Positions 56,965-64,000 of a DNA stretch of 64,000 nucleotides are shown one piece after another. Source of the DNA: Pandoraea aquatica (GTDB lineage Bacteria; Pseudomonadota; Gammaproteobacteria; Burkholderiales; Burkholderiaceae). The stretch is taken from NCBI RefSeq assembly GCF_902459565.1, contig NZ_CABPSN010000009.1, positions 124,001 to 188,000 of the forward strand, given 5' to 3'. Positions within the stretch are counted from its first letter, which is position 1. The number at the start of each line of letters is the position of its first letter. Under the pieces are notes generated by a model. It was not told the origin of the DNA and ran no database searches. It saw nothing but the letters and a program-made list of their open reading frames with translations. Made by a program: the position numbers and the translations under genes.

Positions 56965-58410
56965 ATGTCGATTCTGAGCTTCCTGACCGATGCCGCCGGC
57001 GCTGCCCGGCAAGCCGTGAACCGCGCCGGTTCGTCGAGCAGCGACGACGCCAGCGTGCTGCCGTTCTCCACGGTGCTTTCGCAGCAAACACGTCAGACCG
57101 TCCAGCCCTCGGCCAGCAGCGCGAATAACAATGCCGCGCAGCAGGCCGGTCAGACGAATTCGTCCAACGGCTCGTCGAGCAGCACGAAGTCGACCGAAAA
57201 CGCGTCGTCCGGACAAACCGGTCAGACGGCGCAATCGGGCCAGACGGGACAGACAGGTCAAACGAACGCTTCGAACAAGCCTTCGAAATCGTCGAACGCC
57301 GACGATGGCAAGGACGAGGAAGACGACACGCAAACGGCCACTGCTGCCCCGGGCGATCCGGCCGCCGCACTGGCCGTCGCGCTCGCTGCGATGAACAACG
57401 CGCCGCTGCAAACCGCCACACCTGCCCCGGCAACGCCGACGGGCGATGCGGTCGCCACGGCCACCGACGGCAAGCCGGGCACCGGCGCAGCCATTACCGC
57501 TGCCGTCGCAGGTGCAATGCAAGCCGCAGGTGCCGCACAACTGACCGGCCAGCCGCCGGCCGGCACCAATGCGGATGCCACGCCGGCGACGACTGCCGCC
57601 AACACCGGCGCGCCGGTCAAGAGCACCGTCACGCCGGCCGCCTCGACGACCAGCCCGACGGGCGGTATCTCACTCGACACGCTGGCGAAGAACGCCACCA
57701 CCGCACACGCTGCAACGACGGCCCAGCCGGCGGCGACGGACGCGAAGGCCGCCACGCCGGTGGCCGCTACCGACGCGCAGGCACAACAACGCATGGCCGA
57801 CGCACTGGCGCAGGGCAACCGCGACGCCGCCTCGCAGGCCGCCACCGCAGCGTCGCAAGCTGCCGTGCAGGCTGCCCAGAGCGCCACCCCGGCCGTCGAC
57901 GCCCAGCCGCAGTTGCAGGCGCAGGCCAACCTGCCTGCCGCCCTTGCACTGAACGCACGCGTCGGCACGCAGGACTGGAACAACCAGCTTTCGCAGCAGG
58001 TGGTGTGGCTCTCCAGCGCCCATGCGCAGACGGCCCAACTGAGCCTGAATCCGCCCGATCTCGGCCCGCTGCACGTGGTGCTAAACGTGGCGAACGACTC
58101 GGCACAGGCCATGTTCGTCTCACAACACGCCGCCGTGCGCGACGCCGTTCAGGCCGCCCTCCCGCAATTGCGCGACAGCCTTGCCAACAATGGCATCGCG
58201 CTCGGCAATGCGACCGTGAGCAGCGACAGCTCTCAGCAGCAAGCCTTCGCACAGCAAAGCGCCAACGGCAATGGCGGCGGGAACGGTAGCGGCAATGGCA
58301 ACGGACGCGGTACGCCGGGCTTCGGCCAGACGGCGGACGACGCCCCGATCGCCACCACCGTGAACGTCCCCGTGCGCGCGAGCAACGGCTTTGTGGACAC
58401 GTTCGCGTAA
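56965..58410 (+). CDS. fliK: Flagellar hook-length control protein FliK
   Basis: FliK measures the hook and switches export specificity through FlhB (481 residues). The N-terminal ~330 residues are Ala/Thr/Ser/Gln-rich and disordered, as in all FliK proteins. The C-terminal domain at ~345-440 has WNNQLSQQVVWLSSAHAQTAQLSLNPPDLGPLHVVLNV, the conserved L-x-P-x-x-L-G-x-(L/V)-x-V motif. A Gly/Asn-rich tail follows. GAGGAG precedes ATG 56965. It completes fliFGHIJK. Confidence 0.95.
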   Translation: MSILSFLTDAAGAARQAVNRAGSSSSDDASVLPFSTVLSQQTRQTVQPSASSANNNAAQQAGQTNSSNGSSSSTKSTENASSGQTGQTAQSGQTGQTGQTNASNKPSKSSNADDGKDEEDDTQTATAAPGDPAAALAVALAAMNNAPLQTATPAPATPTGDAVATATDGKPGTGAAITAAVAGAMQAAGAAQLTGQPPAGTNADATPATTAANTGAPVKSTVTPAASTTSPTGGISLDTLAKNATTAHAATTAQPAATDAKAATPVAATDAQAQQRMADALAQGNRDAASQAATAASQAAVQAAQSATPAVDAQPQLQAQANLPAALALNARVGTQDWNNQLSQQVVWLSSAHAQTAQLSLNPPDLGPLHVVLNVANDSAQAMFVSQHAAVRDAVQAALPQLRDSLANNGIALGNATVSSDSSQQQAFAQQSANGNGGGNGSGNGNGRGTPGFGQTADDAPIATTVNVPVRASNGFVDTFA

Positions 58411-58565
58411 GTATTCCTGAGACTGCCGCCGGCCTCATAACAGGTACATAACAGGTGTATGAGCGGCGCAGAAGTCGGCGCAAATCGCCATGCCATGCGG
58501 GCTGCCCGCCGTCGCCGACCTTGCGACGACGTGAAGCAGCGCCGCAGTGTGGCGGCAAAGTACCC

Positions 58566-58593
58566 TAAAGCAAGCGGGTTTTTCTGCCGTTAA
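58566..58593 (+). promoter_or_regulatory. Possible sigma-28 promoter of the fliL operon
   Basis: TAAAGCAA (58566-58573) and GCCGTTAA (58586-58593) resemble the FliA boxes, with a spacer one base longer than ideal. It lies about 95 bp before fliL. The 279-bp gap between fliK and fliL holds no gene. The match is weaker than that of fliC. Confidence 0.5.
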
Positions 58594-58689
58594 GACAAAG
58601 ACGCGAGTTAGACGCGATTGTCCCTTCTTTTCGGCCGATCACCCCCAGGCGGGTTGGCCGACAATCACTACCCAATAGCAGGCGAATAC

Positions 58690-59172
58690 ATGGCAAATCC
58701 CGCACCGACGCAAGCCGCGGCTCCCTCCGGAGGGGGCATGCGCAAATGGATTCTGTTGATCGTGGCGGTAGCGCTCATGGCAGCGGCCGGCGCGGCAACG
58801 GCCGTGTATTTGCTGACCGGACGTAGCGAAGCGGCCAAAGCACCGCCGCCCCCGCCGCCGCCCGTGTTTGTCGGCATGGATCCGTTCACGGTGAACCTCT
58901 CGGGCGAAGACGGCGAGCGTTACCTGCACATCGGCCTCTCGCTCAAGGTGGCAGATGCCGAAACGCAGGCCCGCATCACGCAACATATGCCCGAAGTACG
59001 CAGCCGAGTGTTGTTGTTGCTGTCGTCGAAGCAGCCGCAGGATCTCGCAACGATCGACGGTAAGCGCCGTCTGGCGAGCGAAATCCGCGCGTTGGTCGCA
59101 CAGCCGTTCGCAGCCAACATGCCGCAGCAAGCCGTGGGCGACGTCCTGTTCACCGCGTTTGTAATTCAGTGA
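58690..59172 (+). CDS. fliL: Flagellar basal-body-associated protein FliL
   Basis: FliL is a single-span inner-membrane protein near the stators (160 residues). One membrane helix lies at ~18-42 (WILLIVAVALMAAAGAATAVYLLTG). A Pro run (PPPPPPPV) links it to the periplasmic domain with MDPFTVNLSGEDGERYLHIGLSLKV and DVLFTAFVIQ at the end, as in the family. ATG 58690 was chosen because it precedes the helix directly. It heads fliLMNOPQR. Confidence 0.94.
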   Translation: MANPAPTQAAAPSGGGMRKWILLIVAVALMAAAGAATAVYLLTGRSEAAKAPPPPPPPVFVGMDPFTVNLSGEDGERYLHIGLSLKVADAETQARITQHMPEVRSRVLLLLSSKQPQDLATIDGKRRLASEIRALVAQPFAANMPQQAVGDVLFTAFVIQ

Positions 59173-59179
59173 GTGATTC

Positions 59180-60178
59180 ATGGCGCATGAGGAGTTCCTG
59201 TCGCAGGAAGAAGTCGATGCCCTTCTAAAGGGTGTCACCGGCGAACAGGATGAACGGTCGGAGTCGGAAGATCATTCCGGCATTCGGCCATACAACATCG
59301 CGACGCAAGAGCGCATCGTGCGCGGGCGCATGCCCACGCTCGAAATCATCAACGACCGCTTCTCGCGACTGTTCCGCATTGCGCTGTTCAACTTCATGCG
59401 CCGCAGCGCCGAAATTTCGGTCAGCCCGGTGCGCGTGCAGAAGTACAGCGAGTTCATTCGCAACCTGCCTGTCCCGACCAACCTCAACCTGGTCCACATC
59501 AAGCCGCTGCGCGGCACGGCGCTGTTCGTGTTCGATCCGAACCTCGTGTTCCTCGTGGTGGACAACCTGTTCGGTGGCGACGGCCGGTTCCATACGCGCG
59601 TCGAAGGCCGCGACTTCACGCAGACCGAGCAACGCATCATCGCGCGCCTGCTCGACCTCGTCTTCGAGAACTACGGGGCGTCGTGGAAGCCGGTGTATCC
59701 GGTCGAGTTCGAATACGTGCGCGCCGAAATGCACACGCAGTTCGCCAACGTCGCCACGCCGAACGAAGTCGTCGTCACGACCACGTTCGACATCGAGTTC
59801 GGCTCGGTGGGCGGCGAATTCCACATCTGCATGCCGTACTCGATGATCGAGCCGATGCGCGACCAGCTCTCGAGCCCGCTGCAAGGCGAGACGCTCGAAG
59901 TCGACAAGCGCTGGGTGCGTCTGCTCTCGCAGCAGGTGCAGGCCGCCGACGTGGAAATCGTGACGAACCTCGCCCAGTTCGACATGACGCTCTCGCAGCT
60001 GCTCAACATGCGCGTGGGCGACGTGATTCCGCTCGACGTACCTGAGGTGCTCGAAGCCAAGGTCGACGGCGTGCCCGTGATGCACTGCAATTACGGCGTC
60101 TTCAATGGTCAATACGCGCTGCGCGTGAACCAGATGATCAACCATTCGCACAGCGATTACAGCAAGGACAACGAGTGA
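59180..60178 (+). CDS. fliM: Flagellar motor switch protein FliM
   Basis: FliM is the switch protein that binds phosphorylated CheY (332 residues). The N-terminal EEFLSQEEVDALLKGV is the CheY-binding peptide. RPYNIATQERIVRGRMPTLEIINDRFSRLFRIALFNFMRR opens the middle domain. The C-terminal SPOA domain contains LNMRVGDVIPLDVPEVLEAKVDGVPVMHCNYGVFNGQYALRV. It shares one base with fliN (stop TGA 60176-60178). Confidence 0.97.
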   Translation: MAHEEFLSQEEVDALLKGVTGEQDERSESEDHSGIRPYNIATQERIVRGRMPTLEIINDRFSRLFRIALFNFMRRSAEISVSPVRVQKYSEFIRNLPVPTNLNLVHIKPLRGTALFVFDPNLVFLVVDNLFGGDGRFHTRVEGRDFTQTEQRIIARLLDLVFENYGASWKPVYPVEFEYVRAEMHTQFANVATPNEVVVTTTFDIEFGSVGGEFHICMPYSMIEPMRDQLSSPLQGETLEVDKRWVRLLSQQVQAADVEIVTNLAQFDMTLSQLLNMRVGDVIPLDVPEVLEAKVDGVPVMHCNYGVFNGQYALRVNQMINHSHSDYSKDNE

Positions 60179-60618
60179 TGAGCGATACCCCTCAAACGCC
60201 CGGTGAAGACGCCCAGGCCATGGCGGACGAGTGGGCCAGTGCCATGGCCGAGCAGACCGCTTCGGAGCCTGCACCTGCCGCTGCACCCCAACCCGCGGCA
60301 GCCCCGGTGTTCCAGCCGCTCGCCGCGACCGCCGGCAATCCGGCCGGTGCCGCGCACAACGATATCGATCTGATCCTCGACATCCCGGTCCAGATGACCG
60401 TGGAGCTGGGCCGCACCAAGATCGCCATCAAGAACCTGCTGCAACTCGCACAAGGCTCCGTGGTGGAACTCGACGGCATGGCCGGCGAGCCGATGGACGT
60501 GCTGGTCAACGGTTGCCTCATCGCCCAGGGCGAAGTGGTGGTCGTGAACGACAAGTTCGGCATCCGCCTGACTGATATCATCACGCCATCCGAACGCATC
60601 CGTAAGCTCAACCGATGA
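60178..60618 (+). CDS. fliN: Flagellar motor switch protein FliN
   Basis: FliN forms the lower C ring with FliM (146 residues). The N-terminal ~60 residues are Ala/Pro-rich. The C-terminal SPOA domain reads DLILDIPVQMTVELGRTKIAIKNLLQLAQGSVVELDGMAGEPMDVLVNGCLIAQGEVVVVNDKFGIRLTDI. ATG 60178 overlaps the fliM stop by one base. It overlaps fliO by 4 bp. Confidence 0.97.
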   Translation: MSDTPQTPGEDAQAMADEWASAMAEQTASEPAPAAAPQPAAAPVFQPLAATAGNPAGAAHNDIDLILDIPVQMTVELGRTKIAIKNLLQLAQGSVVELDGMAGEPMDVLVNGCLIAQGEVVVVNDKFGIRLTDIITPSERIRKLNR

Positions 60619-61211
60619 TTGCTTTGAAAGTCCGCGGCACGCCCGTGGGGCGCGCTGCGGCAAGCGCCGCCGGGCCGACGTCCACGCATCGTGTGATGTG
60701 CACCCTTCGCAAGCTGGCGCGTCCGCTCTCCCTTCCGACCGGTCTGGCCGTAATCACAGCTATTGCTGGCATGGCCCTCCTCCCCGTCTCCATGGCTCAC
60801 GCGCAAGGCACCGCTTCGCAAGCGGCGGCCGTGCCGAGCCTCGGCGGTGCGGGTATCGTGCAAACGGGCTTCGGCCTCGTGCTCGTACTGGCGCTGCTCT
60901 TCGGGCTGGCGTGGCTCGCGAAGCGCTTCGGGTTGCAACGCCCGCTCGGCGGGAGCAACGTACGCATCGTGGGTAGCGCGGCGGTCGGTCAGCGCGAACG
61001 TGTGGTGGTCGTGGAAGTGGCGGGTGACTGGGTCGTGCTCGGCGTTGCCCCGGGTCAGGTCCGCAGCCTTCACGTGATCGACGCCGACCGCGTTGCCGAT
61101 CATGTCGCCGAATCACCGGCCCCTGCCGTCGCCCATCCGGGTGCGCAAGCCAACCGCGCCGCGCAAGCTTTTGCGCAAAAGCTGCGCGAAACGATGAAAA
61201 AGGACACCTGA
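60615..61211 (+). CDS. fliO: Flagellar biosynthesis protein FliO
   Basis: FliO is a membrane scaffold that helps assemble the FliP ring (198 residues). A first hydrophobic stretch near residues 43-63 ends AHA like a signal peptide, and the membrane helix proper is near 80-100 ([22 protein letters not shown]). After it comes a cytoplasmic domain with [27 protein letters not shown], the typical FliO core. It starts inside the fliN end and shares one base with fliP. Confidence 0.9.
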   Translation: MIALKVRGTPVGRAAASAAGPTSTHRVMCTLRKLARPLSLPTGLAVITAIAGMALLPVSMAHAQGTASQAAAVPSLGGAGIVQTGFGLVLVLALLFGLAWLAKRFGLQRPLGGSNVRIVGSAAVGQRERVVVVEVAGDWVVLGVAPGQVRSLHVIDADRVADHVAESPAPAVAHPGAQANRAAQAFAQKLRETMKKDT

Positions 61212-62041
61212 TGTCACGCGGCGTGTTGCTGGCCGGACAAGCACCGGGCCCGGTGCGTATTTTCCGTCCGACGGCCGGTCTGAAGCCGGGTCTCGCGCTC
61301 GCGCTGTTCGCGTGCCTGCTTTGCCTGATCGGGCTGACCCTGCCCGTCTCCGCTTTCGCGCAGGCCACGCTGCCTGCCTTCACCACGACGCCATCGCCGG
61401 GCGGCGGACAGACGTACTCGCTGTCCGTGCAGACGATGCTGCTGCTCACGTCGCTGGGCTTTCTGCCCGCGATGTTGCTGATGATGACCGCCTTCACGCG
61501 CATCATCATCGTGCTTTCGCTGCTGCGTCATGCCATCGGTGTGACGACCTCGCCGCCGAACCAGATCCTGATCGGCCTGGCGCTGTTCCTGACCTTCTTC
61601 GTCATGTCGCCCGTGTTCGATCAGGTCTACACGAACGCCTACCAGCCGTTCGCCGCGAACAAGATCAGCTTCGAGCAGGCCATCGACACTGGCGCCAAGC
61701 CGTTCCACTCGTTCATGCTCAAGCAAACGCGTGAAGCGGACCTCGCCCTGTTCGCCAAGCTCGCCAAGACGCCGCCGATGAACGGTCCGGAAGATGTGCC
61801 GATGCGCATTCTCGTGCCCGCCTTCGCCACCAGCGAACTGAAGACGGCCTTCCAGATCGGCTTCACGATCTTCATCCCGTTCCTGATCATCGATCTGGTG
61901 GTGGCCAGCGTGCTGATGGCCATGGGGATGATGATGGTCTCGCCGTCCACCGTCTCACTGCCGTTCAAGCTGATGCTGTTCGTGGTCGTCGACGGCTGGC
62001 AACTGCTGCTGGGCTCGCTGGCCCAGAGCTTCACGACGTAG
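61211..62041 (+). CDS. fliP: Flagellar export gate protein FliP
   Basis: FliP builds the core of the flagellar export gate (276 residues). A signal peptide (~residues 20-55) is followed by membrane spans. The conserved segments are [58 protein letters not shown] and, near the end, [29 protein letters not shown]. The signal peptide region is longer than in E. coli FliP. Confidence 0.96.
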   Translation: MSRGVLLAGQAPGPVRIFRPTAGLKPGLALALFACLLCLIGLTLPVSAFAQATLPAFTTTPSPGGGQTYSLSVQTMLLLTSLGFLPAMLLMMTAFTRIIIVLSLLRHAIGVTTSPPNQILIGLALFLTFFVMSPVFDQVYTNAYQPFAANKISFEQAIDTGAKPFHSFMLKQTREADLALFAKLAKTPPMNGPEDVPMRILVPAFATSELKTAFQIGFTIFIPFLIIDLVVASVLMAMGMMMVSPSTVSLPFKLMLFVVVDGWQLLLGSLAQSFTT

Positions 62042-62057
62042 CGGGGAGGCCACCGAA

Positions 62058-62327
62058 ATGACGCCGGAAACCGTGATGGCGCTGGCCCATCAGGCCATGC
62101 AGGTCTGTCTGCTGCTCGCCGCGCCGCTGCTGATCGTCGCGCTCGTTTCAGGTCTGCTCGTGAGCCTGTTTCAAGCCGCCACGCAGATCAACGAAATGAC
62201 GCTGTCGTTCATCCCCAAGCTGCTCGCCGTGTTCATCACGCTCGTGGTCGCAGGCCCGTGGATGCTCAACCTGATGGTCGACTACATGCGCCAGCTGCTC
62301 ACCGGCATTCCCGGCCTCGTCGGGTAA
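62058..62327 (+). CDS. fliQ: Flagellar export gate protein FliQ
   Basis: FliQ is an 89-residue gate subunit with two membrane hairpin helices. MTPETVMALAHQAMQVCLLLAAPLLIVALVSGLLVSLFQAATQINEMTLSFIPKL is the family pattern. GGGGAGG lies upstream of ATG 62058, 16 bp after fliP. Confidence 0.96.
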   Translation: MTPETVMALAHQAMQVCLLLAAPLLIVALVSGLLVSLFQAATQINEMTLSFIPKLLAVFITLVVAGPWMLNLMVDYMRQLLTGIPGLVG

Positions 62328-62348
62328 GCCGGCGCATCGGCCAGCGCC

Positions 62349-63140
62349 TTGATCAGCTTCACTTACGACCAGCTCTCGAGCGTCATTGCGACGTTCCTGT
62401 TCCCGTTCGTCCGCCTGCTTTCGCTGTCCATGACCGCGCCGATCTTCGGCGACTCGCGCGTACCCGGCACCGTGAAAATCGGGCTGGCGGGTATCGTCGC
62501 GCTCACGCTGGCCCCGGTCATCGGTCCGGCACCGTCGGTCTCGCCGTTCTCGTGGGAAGGTCTCTGGATTCTCGCGCAGCAGATGATGATCGGCGCAGCG
62601 CTCGGCTGGTGCATGCAACTCGTGTTTTCCGCCGTCAGCATGGCGGGCGACTTCGTTGGCCTGCAAATGGGCCTGTCCTTCGCCACGCTGCTCAATCCCA
62701 ATGCCGACGGCAGTACCGCCGTGCTCGGCATGCTGCTCAACGTCGTCATCATGCTCGTCTTTCTCGCGACGAACGGGCATCTGGTGATGTACGCCACGCT
62801 GGTGCAAAGCTTCACGGTGCTGCCGATCTCCGGCACGCCGATCTCGGTCGGCGGCTGGCATTACCTCGCCATGCTCGGCGGGCAGTTGTTCACGCTGGCG
62901 CTGATGTTGTCGCTGCCGCTCGTCGCCGCGCTGCTGATCTGTAACCTCGCACTCGGCATTCTGAACCGTGCCGCGCCGCAACTGAACATCTTCGCCGTGG
63001 GCTTTCCGCTCACGCTCGGCGTCGGTCTCGTGGTGCTCGAACTGATGATGCCGCGCCTGGCGCCCGTGATGGACCACTTCGTGTCCATCGGCATCGACAT
63101 GATGATGCGCGCGACGGCTGCGTTTGTGCCAAAGGCCTAA
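62349..63140 (+). CDS. fliR: Flagellar export gate protein FliR
   Basis: FliR caps the export gate with FliP and FliQ (263 residues, about six spans). It starts with TTG 62349 (giving ISFTYDQLSSVIATFLFPFVRLLSLSMTAPIF), since no ATG fits the homology. SFATLLNPNADGSTAVLG and LNIFAVGFPLTLGVGLVVL are conserved. It ends the operon; a 20-bp-stem terminator follows. Confidence 0.95.
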   Translation: MISFTYDQLSSVIATFLFPFVRLLSLSMTAPIFGDSRVPGTVKIGLAGIVALTLAPVIGPAPSVSPFSWEGLWILAQQMMIGAALGWCMQLVFSAVSMAGDFVGLQMGLSFATLLNPNADGSTAVLGMLLNVVIMLVFLATNGHLVMYATLVQSFTVLPISGTPISVGGWHYLAMLGGQLFTLALMLSLPLVAALLICNLALGILNRAAPQLNIFAVGFPLTLGVGLVVLELMMPRLAPVMDHFVSIGIDMMMRATAAFVPKA

Positions 63141-63181
63141 GCAGCCCCAATGGTCTGTCCACCGGCGGCAATCGCCGCCGC

Positions 63182-63225
63182 CCAAAACAAAGCAGGCCAC
63201 CCGAAGGTGGCCTGCTTTGTTTTGG
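63182..63225. terminator. Bidirectional terminator between fliR and flgL
   Basis: A perfect 20-bp stem (63182-63201 with 63206-63225) closes on CGAA. T-containing ends on both sides (CTTTGTTTTGG) let it serve fliR on the plus strand and flgL on the minus strand. Confidence 0.92.
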
Positions 63226-63243
63226 TGTCCCTCAATCTCGCGA

Positions 63244-64000
63244 TCAGAGCAAGCTGAACAGCGAGAGCTTCTGCGTCTGAATGAAGGTCTGCTGGGACGC
63301 TTGCAGCGCGGCTTGCTGCTGCGCGAACTGGCTCGTCGCCGAAATGATGTCCACGTCCAGCAGATCCTGCATCTGCGACGTGTAAGCGAGATCGTTGGCG
63401 CTGCCGATGTCGTTGAGCGTCGAGATCTCGTTCATGCGCGAGCCCACGGTCGTGCGAACGGTCGTCACGTTGTCGTAGGTGTTGCTGAACATCTGGTTGA
63501 ACGTGGTCAGCGCGTTGCTCAGATTGGCCGAACCGGCTTGACCTTGCGCCGAGATCGGCGTCTTGAGCGTGTTGATCAGCGCTTGCAGGTTGTCGAACAC
63601 GTTCGTGCTGGACTTGCCCGCCGGATTCACGTTGTAGGTGTCGCCCGTGGCCGGCGCGCCCGTGAACGTCACCGACTTGCCGGCGAACGTGATCGGCTGG
63701 CCCGACGTGTACGCGCCCGTCACATCCGCTACGGTCGTGTCCGTCAGATCCTTGACCGTGTAGTTCGTGGTCGGCGGCGTGGTCGTATTGTCGATGGCGA
63801 AGCTGATCGAGAACTGGTGATTGGCCCCCGCGTTGCTCGCATCGGTCGTCGAGACCGGCGTGAACGTGGCCGTGCCGGTGTTCGACAGGCTGCCGCTGAT
63901 CACCGTGCTGGCCGTGGCCGGCTGAATCGCCTGGAAGATGTTCGAGCCGATGTCGTTGATCGCAATCTGACGTCCGCTGCTCACTTGCACATAGCGAAGA
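63244..64000 (-). CDS. flgL: Flagellar hook-filament junction protein FlgL (HAP3), C-terminal part, cut by window edge
   Basis: FlgL joins hook and filament. The frame is open to base 64000, so the N-terminal part lies outside. The visible ~251 residues include VQVSSGRQIAINDIGSNIFQAI, a central beta-rich part (VTFTGAPATGDTYNV) and the flagellin-like C-terminal coiled coil (NVTTVRTTVGSRMNEI...YTSQMQDLLDVDIISATSQFAQQQAALQASQQTF...LSLFSLL). It marks the far end of a minus-strand flg cluster that continues to the right of the window. Confidence 0.94.
   Translation of the reverse strand, partial: LRYVQVSSGRQIAINDIGSNIFQAIQPATASTVISGSLSNTGTATFTPVSTTDASNAGANHQFSISFAIDNTTTPPTTNYTVKDLTDTTVADVTGAYTSGQPITFAGKSVTFTGAPATGDTYNVNPAGKSSTNVFDNLQALINTLKTPISAQGQAGSANLSNALTTFNQMFSNTYDNVTTVRTTVGSRMNEISTLNDIGSANDLAYTSQMQDLLDVDIISATSQFAQQQAALQASQQTFIQTQKLSLFSLL

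Overview
The window looks like one contiguous piece of a high-GC betaproteobacterial chromosome of the Burkholderiaceae. Pandoraea is my best guess for the genus, from memory of protein style and gene order rather than from any search. The supporting traits are a long PutA with its own DNA-binding domain, a gcvTHP operon behind a tandem glycine riboswitch, and a flagellar layout in which fliE faces fliFGHIJK and fliC-fliD-fliS-fliT is followed by a FliK-like gene and a FlhB-tail gene.

Layout. 1-10.1 kb holds the 3' end of priA, a sulfite dehydrogenase pair (sorA, sorB), putA with an apparent autoregulated promoter, the proline symporter putP and a branched-chain amino-acid binding protein. 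10.1-20.7 kb is mostly minus strand: an alanine/glycine:Na+ symporter, an isolated PilV-like pilus-tip adhesin, serine deaminase sdaA, and gcvT-gcvH-gcvP. The gcv operon sits behind a tandem glycine riboswitch, and a terminator with a 62-nt loop abuts the aptamers. Together these genes import, oxidise or deaminate proline, alanine, glycine and serine. 20.8-27 kb holds a zinc-ribbon membrane protein, a Rep-type helicase, a 37-residue secreted peptide, a metallophosphoesterase, a dihaem cytochrome c and tRNA-Arg(CCG).

27.2-31.1 kb is the most unusual part. Directly after the tRNA lie two overlapping paralogous genes encoding ten copies in total of a ~58-residue helix-turn-helix-like module that I cannot assign to any family. 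The second runs 118 bp, convergently, into a lipoprotein gene that is itself coupled to an flgH copy lying away from the flagellar clusters. 31.4-42.2 kb has three two-component systems (BaeSR-like, TctDE-like and a soluble NarX/NarL-like pair), a SYLF-domain lipoprotein and an ABC importer of the taurine/sulfonate/nitrate class.

42.5-64 kb is flagellar. A strong sigma-28 promoter drives fliC, followed by fliD, fliS, fliT, a FliK-domain gene and an FlhB-tail gene. A small islet (RelE/ParE-type toxin with a probable antitoxin, and a truncated AAA ATPase) follows, then fliE (minus) opposite fliFGHIJK, then fliLMNOPQR. The 3' part of flgL enters from the right edge on the minus strand. No CRISPR array, insertion sequence or prophage was recognised. 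Coordinates were read by eye; start codons were chosen from ribosome-binding sites and family alignment from memory.
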